A DNA stretch of 64,000 bases from Bacteroidota bacterium (GTDB taxonomy: Bacteria > Bacteroidota > Bacteroidia > Bacteroidales > FEN-979): NCBI GenBank assembly GCA_026391355.1, contig JAPLDH010000012.1:62001-126000 (forward strand), read 5' to 3'. The notes under the pieces are model-generated. The model was not told the origin of the DNA. It searched no databases and saw nothing but the letters and a program-made list of their open reading frames with translations. Positions within the stretch are counted from its first letter, which is position 1. Every line of letters starts with the position of its first letter. Made by a program: the position numbers and the translations under genes. Positions 46,126 through 56,800 of this stretch are shown piece after piece.

Positions 46126-46740
46126 ATGAATAATGAAAATAAAATATTTTCCATTCATGACGCCGTTTATCATATTCATGAACCACATGTACATATGTTA
46201 GTTGTTAGAGTTGATAAAAATGCCAATCATGTTTTTTGTTCTTATGATTTCAATGGTCAACAAAAAGAAAATTGGTTTCTACCTTCCGAATTAGAATTGG
46301 AAAAAACCAGAAAACATGCAGCTGATTATTCTGTTATATCTGGAATTGATTTAGCAAAGAAAATTATCCTATTTCTGAATTGTTCAAAACTCAAAAGAAC
46401 TTTAAAAATTGATGTTGCTGAACAGATTATCTTTGATTCAGTTATAATTCCAAATGAAAAGGAGTTTGAAGAGATAGTAAAAAGTATTAGAAAAACACTA
46501 TTACTGTCTGACCTATCTGAAAGTGATCGAAAGAGAGATCCAGTTCGAAATGTATCAACATTAACACGACTCAATATTGGTAATATATTTCTTTTTAGGT
46601 ATGGTTTCGTGAAAATCTGGGTTTTTGAATTTAAAGACTGGGGTTATATAATTCCAGATAATAGCAGTGAACTATTTTTCCTTAGACATCCCTATTTGCT
46701 AAAAATAAATCATTTTACAACTCATGATCTTCAAATTTAA
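46126..46740 (+). CDS. Orphan hypothetical protein, 204 aa
   Basis: I do not recognise this protein. It is soluble, with no signal or membrane segment. The N-terminal ~65 residues look beta-rich (VYHIHEPHVHMLVVRVDKNA, HVFCSYDFNGQQKENWFLP) and resemble a small ligand- or nucleic-acid-binding fold only in a general way. The middle is helical and charged, and the C-terminal part is beta-rich again (NIFLFRYGFVKIWVFEF). It is AT-rich like its neighbours at 44546 and 46929, which suggests the three came together. Confidence 0.6.
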   Translation: MNNENKIFSIHDAVYHIHEPHVHMLVVRVDKNANHVFCSYDFNGQQKENWFLPSELELEKTRKHAADYSVISGIDLAKKIILFLNCSKLKRTLKIDVAEQIIFDSVIIPNEKEFEEIVKSIRKTLLLSDLSESDRKRDPVRNVSTLTRLNIGNIFLFRYGFVKIWVFEFKDWGYIIPDNSSELFFLRHPYLLKINHFTTHDLQI

Positions 46741-46928
46741 TTAAATTAAAATCATCTTTTATATTTTCTCCTTGCCAACAAATAAGTGAGAATTCTATTC
46801 AAAGAAAGTGCTCTAAATTTTTTTCCTCGTTGTTCTGGCCATTTGGTTAGTTCATTATTATATACAAGGACGGTTAAGACGAATACCTTTACAAATAGTT
46901 CACACACATCATCTCATCTATATCAGCC

Positions 46929-47477
46929 ATGGAAAAAGAAAAAATTGTAAATTATTTAAAATCTGATAAACGATTCTTACAAGATCTTATAAATTTTCAT
47001 TGGCCTGAAAGCCCCAGAAGTCTTTTTTATGAGGTTCAACGTCAAAAAATTCCATTAAATCAAGGGATTCAACTTCTAATGCTTGGAATACCAGATTTTG
47101 AGTGTATTTACAAGGATGGTCAAAAAGTCTATCAAGAAAGGCTCAATAGTTTGGGACTCCCTGAACCTGCAGATTTCATTGATATTTTTAATGAGTTAAT
47201 TTCAATAACATACAAATGCCAAACGATGATAGAGTTTTCTGAGAAACTCAAAGAGAGTAAATCCCCTTTGATGAATGATTTTTATGATTTGATTCAACGC
47301 ATCCCTATTGAATATTCTAAAGAATTTTTAATTCTTGTAAATATGCATGAAAGTAACCCTAATATTAAAAATATCGATGAAATTGAAAATAAGAACTTAA
47401 ATAGATATTTATTGGCAATGAATGATTCTGTATGGAATAACATTTTTAAGGACGTTGTTATGAATGATTCCTTCTAA
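46929..47477 (+). CDS. Orphan hypothetical protein, 182 aa
   Basis: Not recognised. The product is a soluble, mostly helical and acidic protein starting MEKEKIVNYLKSDKRFLQDL. There is no signal peptide, membrane segment or catalytic motif that I can name. It is AT-rich and lies 188 nt after the previous orphan; its 3' end is 134 nt before the end of metG on the other strand. It may belong to the HD-like gene cluster as a partner, but nothing in the sequence proves it. Confidence 0.55.
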   Translation: MEKEKIVNYLKSDKRFLQDLINFHWPESPRSLFYEVQRQKIPLNQGIQLLMLGIPDFECIYKDGQKVYQERLNSLGLPEPADFIDIFNELISITYKCQTMIEFSEKLKESKSPLMNDFYDLIQRIPIEYSKEFLILVNMHESNPNIKNIDEIENKNLNRYLLAMNDSVWNNIFKDVVMNDSF

Positions 47478-47611
47478 AGATTTTCATTTTACAGAAATGA
47501 TCAAGAGAAAATTATTTGGGGGAGGCTTTTTTAAGTGTAGGCTTCAATCGACTTATTGATTCCTCCTTCACTATCTTTTTTCTACCTTCACTCTTCATTA
47601 TTCATTCTTCA

Positions 47612-49657
47612 CTATTTTACATCCGCCCCATTTATAGCCCCTTCACCGGGAGTCACAAAAAACAGCTTGCCATTAGGATTCTCCGCCATCAGGATCATTC
47701 CCTGTGAAGTAAAACCTTTCAGGTTCTTTGGTGCCAGGTTGGCAAGAATGCAAACCTGTTTGCCGATCACCTGTTCCGGCTCATAATGCCCGGCAATACC
47801 TGCCACTAAAGTACGCTGGTCAAGGCCTGTATCGACTTTCAGCTTCATCAGCTTCTTTGTTTTTGGTACTCTTTCAGCTTCCAGGATAGTAGCTACCCGG
47901 ATATCCATCCTGGCAAAGTCATCGTATTCGATCATCTCCTTCGCAGGTTTGAGAGGAGTTGGCTGGGTCTCATTCGCGATTTTTGTTTCATGTAGCTTCT
48001 GGATCTGCATTTCGATCGCTGCATCCTCAATCTTTTCAAAGAGAAGTTCAGGATTTCCAAGTTGATGTCCGGGAGCAAGCCATGTTCCTTTTTCGGCATC
48101 TTTCCATTTCATGGCAGGAAGATTAAACATCGACCGGATCCTGGCTGCGGAAAATGGCAGGAAAGGTTCCGAAAGAATAGCTAATTCAGCACAGATCTGC
48201 AACGCGATATTCAGGATGGTACCCACTCTTTCGGGATCCGTTGCAAATTTCTTCCATGGCTCGTTGTCCGTCAGGTATTTATTCCCCAATCTTGCAAGGT
48301 TCATCGTTTCAGACAACCCTTCCCGGAAACGGTAATGCTGAAGACTTGAGGCAATCCTGCCAGGAAAGGTCTTCATCTCATCGATCGTCTGGAGGTCATA
48401 ATCCGTCAGCCCATTCATTTGAGGAACAAGACAGTCGAAATATTTTTGAGTGAGGACGAGAGTGCGGTTGATAAAATTCCCGAAGATTGCCACCAGCTCG
48501 TTGTTGTTTTTTGCCTGGAAGTCCTTCCAGGTAAAATCATTGTCCTTGGTTTCAGGGGCATTGGAGGTCAGCACATACCGCAGCACATCCTGTTTCCCGG
48601 GAAACTGAAGCAGGTATTCATGCAGCCATACTGCCCAGTTCCTCGATGTGGAGATCTTATCGCTTTCCAGGTTCAGGAACTCATTTGCGGGAACATTATC
48701 GGGCAGAATGAAAGTTCCTTCTGCTTTCAGCATGGCCGGGAAAATGATGCAATGGAACACGATGTTATCTTTTCCGATGAAATGAACCATCTTTGTTTCC
48801 GGATCCTTCCAGTACTTTTCCCAATCGGGGGTCAGTTCTTTGGTGGCTGATATATACCCGATGGGTGCATCAAACCAGACGTAAAGAACCTTTCCTTCAA
48901 CCCCATCGATCGGAACTTTCACTCCCCAGTCGAGATCGCGAGTCACAGCGCGCGGCTGCAGGCCCCCGTCGAGCCATGATTTGCACTGACCGTAAACATT
49001 GGGTTTCCAATCATCCTTATGGCCTTCAAGGATCCACTCCTTTAACCATTGTTCATACTGATCCAGGGGTAAAAACCAATGTCTGGTCTCCTTCATTACA
49101 GGCTGGTTTCCGCTTAATACCGATCTCGGGTTGATCAGGTCGGTGGCATTCAGCGAACTGCCGCATTTCTCGCACTGATCACCATAAGCATTGTCGTATC
49201 CGCATTTCGGGCAGGTGCCGATAATGTAACGGTCGGCCAGGAACTGGTTATTGGCCTCGTCAAAATATTGAAGAGAGACCTTCTCAATAAACTGACCGGC
49301 ATCGTAAAGTTTCCGGAAGAAAGCAGAGGCTGTTTCGTGATGTACTTTATTTGAGGTCCTTGAATAGATATCGAAAGAGATCCCGAATTCTTCAAATGAT
49401 TTTTTGATCATCCCGTGATATTTGTCGACGATCTGCTGCGGTGAAACCCCTTGCTGCAAGGCCTTGATGGTGATCGGAACGCCATGTTCGTCGGAACCAC
49501 CTATAAATACCACATCTTCATCGTTCATTCGCAGGAAACGTACATAGATGTCGGCGGGAACATACACACCCGCAAGGTGGCCGATATGGACAGGGCCATT
49601 GGCATAAGGCAACGCAGAGGTTACCAGGTATCGTTTGTATTGCTTTCTTTCGCTCAT
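47612..49657 (-). CDS. metG: Methionine--tRNA ligase
   Basis: The product has 681 aa from the ATG at 49657 ([20 protein letters not shown]); an upstream ATG at 49681 is less likely. The class I signature HIGH is at residues 24-27 ([10 protein letters not shown]). A zinc knuckle follows ([18 protein letters not shown]), then the KMSKS equivalent KISTS ([12 protein letters not shown]) and a C-terminal EMAP/Trbp111 tRNA-binding domain ([30 protein letters not shown]). It charges initiator and elongator tRNA-Met. The C-terminal dimerisation and tRNA-binding extension is common in Bacteroidota. It is transcribed alone. Confidence 0.97.
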   Translation of the reverse strand: MSERKQYKRYLVTSALPYANGPVHIGHLAGVYVPADIYVRFLRMNDEDVVFIGGSDEHGVPITIKALQQGVSPQQIVDKYHGMIKKSFEEFGISFDIYSRTSNKVHHETASAFFRKLYDAGQFIEKVSLQYFDEANNQFLADRYIIGTCPKCGYDNAYGDQCEKCGSSLNATDLINPRSVLSGNQPVMKETRHWFLPLDQYEQWLKEWILEGHKDDWKPNVYGQCKSWLDGGLQPRAVTRDLDWGVKVPIDGVEGKVLYVWFDAPIGYISATKELTPDWEKYWKDPETKMVHFIGKDNIVFHCIIFPAMLKAEGTFILPDNVPANEFLNLESDKISTSRNWAVWLHEYLLQFPGKQDVLRYVLTSNAPETKDNDFTWKDFQAKNNNELVAIFGNFINRTLVLTQKYFDCLVPQMNGLTDYDLQTIDEMKTFPGRIASSLQHYRFREGLSETMNLARLGNKYLTDNEPWKKFATDPERVGTILNIALQICAELAILSEPFLPFSAARIRSMFNLPAMKWKDAEKGTWLAPGHQLGNPELLFEKIEDAAIEMQIQKLHETKIANETQPTPLKPAKEMIEYDDFARMDIRVATILEAERVPKTKKLMKLKVDTGLDQRTLVAGIAGHYEPEQVIGKQVCILANLAPKNLKGFTSQGMILMAENPNGKLFFVTPGEGAINGADVK

Positions 49658-49689
49658 TTGCTCATCGATTAATAAACTCACCCCCCGAC

Positions 49690-49717
49690 CCCCTCTCTTT
49701 GAAGAAAAGAGAGGGGG
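49690..49717. repeat. Hairpin CCCCTCTCTTT/AAAGAGAGGGG upstream of metG
   Basis: An 11-bp stem with a 5-nt loop lies 33 nt upstream of the metG start. The surrounding CCCCCCGACCCCCTCTC is a frequent type of spacer repeat in these genomes. It could lie in the metG leader, but it looks more like the repeat family than a specific regulator. Confidence 0.6.
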
Positions 49718-49877
49718 CGTTCCAGGGATAAAATGAAAGGGAATCGTTTACGTATTAAACGGACAAAGATAAGAAATAAAAAACCACTATATTTGCTCTC
49801 AAAGTAACACTTATAGAGTACAACAGCAAAACAATAACAATCCTCTAAACCATGATCGGGGCTGAGTTTATAAAATT

Positions 49878-50780
49878 ATGATACGACCGCCTGCCCTTCA
49901 GAAAGGAGACAAGATCTCCATTGTTGCCCCGGCCCGGAGCATTCGTTTTGAAGAGGTTTATCCCAGCATGAAACTCTTTCAGAAGTGGGGATATGAAGTT
50001 GTTTTGGGCACGAATATCTTTAATACGCACGACCAGTTTTCCGGAACCGATGATCAGCGGGCTGCTGACCTGCAACAGGCGCTGGATGATGAATCGGTTA
50101 AAGCCATTATCTGCGCACGTGGCGGATATGGGACAGTAAGGATCATCGACCGGCTTGATTTTACCAGGTTTTGTGATCATCCGAAATGGATCGTCGGCTA
50201 CAGTGATATTACCGTGATCCACACTCATGTTCATGAGCGGTTCGGAATTGAAACTATACATGCCCTGATGCCTTTTAATATTCCTGTTGATGACCTGCAA
50301 GATGATTCAACAGAAACACTTAAATATGCTCTCTCAGGGATGGGTTTGCAGTATATCATCAATGGTACACCCTTAAACAGGGAAGGTAAATCAGAAGGCA
50401 TCCTTACCGGGGGAAATTTGTCGATCCTCTACAGCCTGATGGGTTCAGTATCGGAGATCCAAACAGAGGGAAAAATACTTTTCCTGGAGGATGTGGATGA
50501 ATATCTCTATCACATCGACCGGATGATGATGAACCTGAAAAGGGCAGGAAAGCTGAAAAACCTGCGGGGATTGATCATCGGAGATATGGGCAGGATGAAC
50601 GACAACCAGATTCCTTACGGAAAAACGGCCCACGAGATCATTGCAGATGCCGTAGCCGGATGTAATTACCCTGTTTGTTTCAATTTCCAGGCAGGACACG
50701 GGAGCAAGAATGTGGCGATGTTCCTGGGGAGGAAGATAACCATGAATGTCGGACCGGATGTTAAGATTAATTTTAGTTAA
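49878..50780 (+). CDS. LD-carboxypeptidase (peptidase S66)
   Basis: The product has 300 aa. The S66 triad is Ser109 (VGYSDIT), Glu204 (LFLEDVDE) and His274 (QAGHGSKN), in good agreement with positions in the Pseudomonas enzyme (115/217/285). Other hallmarks are KISIVAPARSI, CARGGYGTVRIID and LTGGNLSILYSLMGS. It removes the terminal D-alanine from tetrapeptides during peptidoglycan recycling in the cytoplasm, or acts on a related substrate. yraN starts 6 nt after its stop, so the two form an operon. Confidence 0.93.
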   Translation: MIRPPALQKGDKISIVAPARSIRFEEVYPSMKLFQKWGYEVVLGTNIFNTHDQFSGTDDQRAADLQQALDDESVKAIICARGGYGTVRIIDRLDFTRFCDHPKWIVGYSDITVIHTHVHERFGIETIHALMPFNIPVDDLQDDSTETLKYALSGMGLQYIINGTPLNREGKSEGILTGGNLSILYSLMGSVSEIQTEGKILFLEDVDEYLYHIDRMMMNLKRAGKLKNLRGLIIGDMGRMNDNQIPYGKTAHEIIADAVAGCNYPVCFNFQAGHGSKNVAMFLGRKITMNVGPDVKINFS

Positions 50781-50786
50781 CATAAT

Positions 50787-51149
50787 ATGGCAGAACACAT
50801 TGATTTAGGAAGGAAGGGAGAACAACTGGCAGTTGATTTCCTCCAGAAAAAAGGGTACCAGATAATTGAAAGGAACTGGCGACTGGGGAAAAATGAGATT
50901 GACATCATCGCCCGGGATGGAAAGTTCATCGTGGTGGTGGAGGTAAAAACCCGAACTTCCAATCAACTTATGGAGCCTGAGGTTGCAGTTACGCGCGACA
51001 AGCAGAAAATCCTGGTTCGCGCTGCAAATGCATATGTCAGGTATAATCATATCGATTCTGAAGTAAGGTTTGACATCATCTCAATACTTATCGTAAAAGA
51101 TGTTCCTAAAATCAACCATATCCCGGATGCATTTTACCCAATGGTCTGA
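50787..51149 (+). CDS. yraN: YraN family protein (UPF0102)
   Basis: The product has 120 aa with the family motifs LGRKGEQLAVDFLQKKGYQI, NEIDIIARDGKFIVVVEVKTR and VRFDIISI. The D...ExK residues (EIDIIA, VEVKTR) fit a Holliday-junction-resolvase-like nuclease fold. The cellular role of the family is still unclear. It is co-transcribed with the LD-carboxypeptidase gene. Confidence 0.92.
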   Translation: MAEHIDLGRKGEQLAVDFLQKKGYQIIERNWRLGKNEIDIIARDGKFIVVVEVKTRTSNQLMEPEVAVTRDKQKILVRAANAYVRYNHIDSEVRFDIISILIVKDVPKINHIPDAFYPMV

Positions 51150-51194
51150 TTTCCGGTTTTCGTCCACTATTTTCCGCGTTTCATCGAAATTCTT

Positions 51195-51225
51195 TTTGCT
51201 ACATATATCCTTCTGAATATTTTTG
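51195..51225 (+). promoter_or_regulatory. Bacteroidota-type promoter of the efflux operon
   Basis: TTTG at 51195-51198, exactly 19 nt, then TATTTTTG at 51218-51225 followed by C: a full match to TTTG-N19-TAnnTTTGY. The transcript would start near 51232, about 94 nt before the TolC-like gene. Confidence 0.65.
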
Positions 51226-51255
51226 CCACGCTTTGTCAATCGATATATTAATTCC

Positions 51256-51313
51256 AGCAGGGACGTGATGAAAAGGTTTTGGTTAATACGGCTGATCGTC
51301 CCTGCTTCTTTTT
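51256..51313 (+). terminator. Terminator-like hairpin in the efflux operon leader (candidate attenuator)
   Basis: AGCAGGGACG (51256-51265) pairs perfectly with CGTCCCTGCT (51297-51306) across a 31-nt loop, and TCTTTTT follows. It lies downstream of the promoter at 51195-51225 and ends 12 nt before the ATG at 51326, so it is either the terminator of yraN or a conditional terminator of the efflux operon. Confidence 0.6.
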
Positions 51314-51325
51314 AATGAAAACACT

Positions 51326-52675
51326 ATGAACCTGAGAAATCCATTCCTTACTGCTCTGCTGATCCTCCTGACACTTTCAGGATTTCCGCAGACTTCAGGA
51401 GTAAAGATCATCACCCTGGATGAGTGCCTGAAACTTTCTCTTGAAAACAGCTCAAAGCTGAAGATATCAAAACTGGAAGAGCATCGGCTTTTTTACCAGG
51501 TAAAGGAGACCCGCGGAAAAGGGTTGCCCGATATCAGTTTCAGCGGCGGATATGACGACTATTTGAACATCCCCACACAGTTGCTTCCGGGGGTGATCAT
51601 AGGAAGGCCCGGTGAACTGATCCCGGTTCAATTCGGAACAACCTATAATTTGTCGGGAGCACTCCAGGTAAGTCAGCTACTCTATAACCAGACCTTCCTT
51701 GCAGCCCTGAAAATGGCCCGGCAGGTGGTTGAAAAAGGCCGGTTGGAAACTGAGAAAGCAAAGAACGAGGTCGTTTACAATGTAGCCCAGTCGTATTATA
51801 TGGCGCAAATCACCAGGAAGCAGGTCAAAAACCTGGAATCAAATCTCGAAAATCTGGAAAAAGCGGAAAAAATTGCAAAAAGTCAATACGAGGGCGGACT
51901 GATCAAAAAGATTGATGTTGACAGGATCAGGGTCAACAGGCTCAATGTTCTCACGGAAAAAGAACGCTTGGATGTGCTATATGAGCAACAATTGAGTATG
52001 CTGCGATATTTTATGGGTATGGAACAGGATCAGTTGCTGGTTTTTCCGGATTCCGTTTATACGACAACAATAAATCCTGAGATGCAGGTTGAAACATCGA
52101 ACCATATTGACATACGTCTGATTGGCATGCAACGGAAACTGGCTTTGACCAACCTTTCTATGAACCGTGCCGATTATTATCCTTCCCTGACCCTGATCGG
52201 GAATACCAGTTATCTGAACCAAACAAACAGTTTCTACTTCTATGGAAAACCAAGCGGGTGGTTCAATACGAGTCTTGTCGGGATCCGCCTGAATGTTCCG
52301 ATATTCAATGGAATGCAGAAGAGATCGAGGATCAGCCAGTCAAAAGTGGCCTTGCTGGAGATCAATGAAACGGAAGCCGATACACGGAAGCTCCTGGGTA
52401 TTCAGATGCAGGATGCAGGTAGAAAACTACTGAACAGCATCCGGGCAGAGCAGCGTCAGCGTGATAACCAGACCCTCGCCGGACATGTATTCTCCGTTTC
52501 GCAGGAACAATACCAGAAAGGAGTGATCCCGCTCACCGACCTGCTGAATGCCGAATCAGAACTGAGCAATGCACAAACGGGCCATGTCACAGCCCTGGTA
52601 CAGATGAAACTGGCAGAACTGGAGTACCTGAAATCAAATGGTAAACTATTGGATGTCCTTGTAAAAACCGAATAA
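51326..52675 (+). CDS. TolC-family outer membrane efflux protein
   Basis: The product has 449 aa with a signal peptide (FLTALLILLTLSGFPQ). It is a typical outer membrane factor: long helical hairpins (VVEKGRLETEKAKNEVVYNV, NLENLEKAEKIAKSQYEGG, VSQEQYQKGVIPLTDLLNAE) and two strands per half. It forms the trimeric exit duct for the RND pump encoded downstream. Expression probably depends on the promoter and hairpin just upstream. It is followed by the adaptor gene after 117 nt that hold an inverted repeat. Confidence 0.93.
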   Translation: MNLRNPFLTALLILLTLSGFPQTSGVKIITLDECLKLSLENSSKLKISKLEEHRLFYQVKETRGKGLPDISFSGGYDDYLNIPTQLLPGVIIGRPGELIPVQFGTTYNLSGALQVSQLLYNQTFLAALKMARQVVEKGRLETEKAKNEVVYNVAQSYYMAQITRKQVKNLESNLENLEKAEKIAKSQYEGGLIKKIDVDRIRVNRLNVLTEKERLDVLYEQQLSMLRYFMGMEQDQLLVFPDSVYTTTINPEMQVETSNHIDIRLIGMQRKLALTNLSMNRADYYPSLTLIGNTSYLNQTNSFYFYGKPSGWFNTSLVGIRLNVPIFNGMQKRSRISQSKVALLEINETEADTRKLLGIQMQDAGRKLLNSIRAEQRQRDNQTLAGHVFSVSQEQYQKGVIPLTDLLNAESELSNAQTGHVTALVQMKLAELEYLKSNGKLLDVLVKTE

Positions 52676-52681
52676 TCAATC

Positions 52682-52764
52682 AAACCTTCCAGGTTTTGGT
52701 TAATAAACACATTTACAGTTAGATAAAATAATCTAAATTTATCAAATTCAAACCTGGAAGGTTT
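52682..52764. repeat. Perfect 15-bp inverted repeat between tolC-like and adaptor genes
   Basis: AAACCTTCCAGGTTT (52682-52696) and AAACCTGGAAGGTTT (52750-52764) enclose a 53-nt AT-rich loop with its own AGAT/ATCT pair. It may be a small MITE or an mRNA-processing or attenuating structure in the operon. Confidence 0.8.
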
Positions 52765-52792
52765 CTAATCATAATAATTAATACAAAATAAG

Positions 52793-53854
52793 ATGAAAAG
52801 AGTTGTCCTTGCAGTTGTTGTGATCATCGTACTCGTAGGTGCGTGTACTGCAACCCTTTTAATAAACAAGAAAAAGATCGACGCCAAATCGAAGATGGAT
52901 GGTAACATTAAGAATATCCCTGTTTTCGTTCAGAAGATCAGGATGGAGAAAATTCCCGACAATTTCCTGATCAACGGGACCTTCTCCGCAATTCATGAAT
53001 TGACGCTTGCTTCAGAAGGCCAGGGAAAAGTAGTCAGCTTGCTGTTTACGACCGGCGATATTGTCCGTGAAGGCCAGGTTCTTGCAAGACTGGATGATGA
53101 GCTGATCCGCAGCAACCTCTCCCTTGCAGAGGCCAGCTTCGTGAAGTTGAAAAGCGATCTTCAGAAGGATGAAGGGTTGCTGAAAGCCGACGCCATCTCT
53201 TCCCAGCAGGTGGAGGATGTACGACTGATGGTTAAAAAAGCGGAAACCGATGTTGTCACCCTGAAAAAACAGATGGACAATGCTTCCATCAAGGCGCCCA
53301 TTGCAGGAACGATTGTTAAACGTTACATCGAGACCGGCTCGCTTGTTATGCCGGGTTCGATGATTGCGGACATCGTGGATATCAGCCGGTTGAAATTCAT
53401 TGCAAATGTCAGTGAAAGTGAAGCAGTACGCATCAATAAAGGATTGAAGATAGCGCTTACCAGTTCCCTTTTCCAGGGTATTGAATACCAGGGGACAGTT
53501 TCATCAGTCGGCACCAGGGCCGATGAATCCAGGAGATTCCCCGTGGAAATCGAGTTGGTAAACAACCTGAAATATCCCCTGAAAGCCGGTATGTTTGGCA
53601 GCGCCTCGTTTGGTTTCAACAGCGAACATGAAGCCCTGGTAATTCCCCGACATTCCATTGTCGGAAGCATCCGTGATCCGAAGGTTTATGTGGTTGAGAA
53701 TAACATTGCTGTTCTGCGAAATATCCGTATAGGTTCTGCCACCGATGAATCTGTTGAAATACTTGATGGATTAAGGGAAGGAGAATATGTGGTTACTTCC
53801 GGACAGATCAACCTCGATAACAATACACCTGTTGCCATTGTCAATAACAAATAA
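52793..53854 (+). CDS. RND efflux periplasmic adaptor (membrane fusion protein)
   Basis: The product has 353 aa with a single N-terminal membrane anchor (VVLAVVVIIVLVGACTATLL); the cysteine in VGACTA could also be a lipid attachment site. It shows the usual lipoyl halves (SEGQGKVVSLLFTTGDIVRE; ASIKAPIAGTIVKRYIETGS) flanking a coiled-coil hairpin, then beta-barrel and membrane-proximal domains (VEILDGLREGEYVVTSG). It bridges the RND pump and the TolC-like channel. It ends 11 nt before the pump gene. Confidence 0.93.
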   Translation: MKRVVLAVVVIIVLVGACTATLLINKKKIDAKSKMDGNIKNIPVFVQKIRMEKIPDNFLINGTFSAIHELTLASEGQGKVVSLLFTTGDIVREGQVLARLDDELIRSNLSLAEASFVKLKSDLQKDEGLLKADAISSQQVEDVRLMVKKAETDVVTLKKQMDNASIKAPIAGTIVKRYIETGSLVMPGSMIADIVDISRLKFIANVSESEAVRINKGLKIALTSSLFQGIEYQGTVSSVGTRADESRRFPVEIELVNNLKYPLKAGMFGSASFGFNSEHEALVIPRHSIVGSIRDPKVYVVENNIAVLRNIRIGSATDESVEILDGLREGEYVVTSGQINLDNNTPVAIVNNK

Positions 53855-53865
53855 TCGCGGAAGCC

Positions 53866-56800
53866 ATGAATATCTCAGAACTCGCCATAAAACGTCCGAC
53901 ACTGATCGTTGTGATCTTTACCGTGCTGACTTTCCTGGGAATTGTCAGTTACCGCTCCCTGAACTATGAATTGCTTCCCAAATACTCTGAACCGGTACTG
54001 GTGATCTACACGGTATATCCGGGCGCATCCCCCAGTGAGGTCGAGAACTCGGTCACAAAAAAGATCGAAGATGCGATCTCTTCCCTCGAAGGCATCGATA
54101 ACATTCAAAGTACTTCCTATGAAGCTGCGTCGGTGACGGTCATTATTTTCAACAACAGCACCAACATGGACAAGGCGCTTGAAAATGCCACCCGCAAGAT
54201 CGGGAACATTGAATTCCTGCTGCCTAAAGATGTACTCAAACCGGTCATTTCCAACTTCAGCATTGATGATCTCCCGATCATGCGTTTGGGGATTACAGCG
54301 AATATCCCTGCAACGGAACTCTATGACCTTGTGAAGTATAAGCTTCAACCAATGATTTCTACTACCCAGGGGATTTCACAGGTGGATATTACAGGGGGTG
54401 AGGAACGAGAGATCAGGATCAATGTCGACAATGAGCGGCTCAAAGCCCACAAATTGTCGATCATGCAGGTTACACAAGCCATCCAGTCAGCCAACATGGA
54501 GTTCCCGACAGGCAAGATCAAAAATCAGAGCCAGGAGGTGATCATCCGTATGTCGGGGAAATTTACCTCACTGAGAGATCTGAAAGAACTCGTGCTGACC
54601 ACCGATGGCACGGGCAGCCCGGTGAAACTTGGCGATGTCGCAGAGGTGCAGGATACGAAGAAGGAGACAACAAGCATCAGCCGGCTGAACGGGAACAACT
54701 CCCTTGGCCTCCTGATTTTCAAGCAGCCGGACGGGAACGAGGTTAAGATCAGCGAAAAGGTAAAGGAATCGATTAAAAATATTGAAGCGATCTATGCATC
54801 AAAGGGGTTGAAGTTCTCCATTGCGAATGATACTTCCGAGTTCACCCTGGTTTCGGCAAATGCCGTCATGAAGGACCTGCTGCTGGCCATATTGCTGGTA
54901 TCCCTTGTGATGCTTGTTTTCCTGCACAGCATCCGCAACTCGTTTATCATCATGGTGGCCATTCCTGCATCCCTGATCTCGGTATTTACGGGGATGTACC
55001 TGCTGAACTTCTCCATGAACATCATCTCGATGGTGGCCATGTCGCTGGTGATCGGGATCCTGGTGGATGATTCGATCGTGGTACTGGAGAATATCTACCG
55101 GCACCTGGAAATGGGCAAAGACCGCCGGAAAGCGGCCATCGACGGACGAAAAGAGATCAATTACACAGCCATTTCCATTACCATGGTAGATGTGGTGGTT
55201 TTCCTCCCAATTGCTGTCATCACAAGTATGATCTCTGGTCTCCTCCGTCAATTTGCATTGGTGGTGGTTGTTTCAACGCTGCTTAGCCTCTTCGTATCGT
55301 TCACCGTTACTCCGTTATTGGCTTCCAGGCTCGCAAACAATAAAAAGTATCGTCCCGGAAGCTTTCTACGAAGAGTGACAGATGGTTTTGAAAAAGGTGT
55401 ATCGGCTTTCACGGAACGTTACAGCGGGATCCTTGCATGGGCTCTGCACCATAAAGCAATCACCATGATCGCCGTTACGGTTCTCTTTATCGGTTCTGTT
55501 TCCCTCGTGGGAATGGGCTTTATCGGAAGTGAATTCATCTCTATCGGCGACCGTGGTGAGGTGATCATCAATCTTGAGTTGCCAAAGAATTCCACCATTG
55601 AACAAACCAACCAGACTACACTCAGAGCTGAGAAATACCTGATGCAAAAAAAGGAAGTGACGAGCATTTTCACCTCTGTCGGCTCTTCTACGAGTTTCTT
55701 TGGAGGTGGAAGTGATGCCTATAAATCAGAGATGCATATTAAGATGGTCCCAAAAGAGAAAAGGGCTATAACTGCGGAACAGTTCACGCTTGACATGAAG
55801 AAGGAGTTGATGCAGTTGCTTCCCGGTACAAAGGTCAGGTCCACCATAGTTTCATTGATGGGAACCTCTGATATGGACCCGATCCAGATCGTGCTGACCG
55901 GGCCGGATATGGATTCGCTAAGTGTATGTGCCGACAGGGTGATGGCAGAGATGAAGAAAGTGCCGGGAACCTATGAAGTGAAACTCTCTGTTGAATCCGG
56001 CAATCCTGAAGTGGACATCCGCCTGGAGAAGGATAAAATGGCTGATCTCGGGCTTTCCACAGCTATGGTCGGGTTGACCCTGCAGAATGCATTCAGCGGG
56101 AATACCGATGCTAAATTCCGCGCAGGTGAAAATGAATACGATATCAATATCATGCTTGACCAGTTTAACCGGAGGAGTATTCAGGACATTGCAGGTCTGA
56201 CGTTCGTCAACAACCGTGGACAGTTGATCCAGTTGAACCAGTTTGCCAATATAAAGCCATCCAGTGGCACTACCATTTTACAACGATATAACCGGATGCC
56301 TTCTATTTCGGTAAACTCGCAGGTTATCGGCAGACCCGTTGGGAGTGTTGGAGATGACGTGATGAAAGGACTGAAAAAGGTGAACCTTCCGAAAGAGGTA
56401 ACACTGACGCCGGAAGGCGATATGAAATACCAGACAGAAGCTTTCGGAAGCCTGTTGATTGCCTTTCTTGCCTCCATCCTTTTCGTTTACCTGATCATGG
56501 TTGCCCTGTATGATTCCTATCTTTACCCGTTTGTGGTTCTTTTCTCGATCCCGCTGGCCATTATCGGAGCTTTGCTCGCTTTGGGACTAACCATGCAATC
56601 ACTCACCATTTTTTCGATCCTTGGAATGATCATGCTGGTGGGTTTGGTAGGCAAGAATGCAATTTTGCTGGTCGATTTCACGAACCAGCGAAAGAGCGAA
56701 GGACTGTCGACGGTTCAGGCACTGATCGACGCAGGCAAGGTTCGTATGCGTCCCATTCTGATGACCACCTTTTCGATGATCTTCGGGATGATGCCGATCG

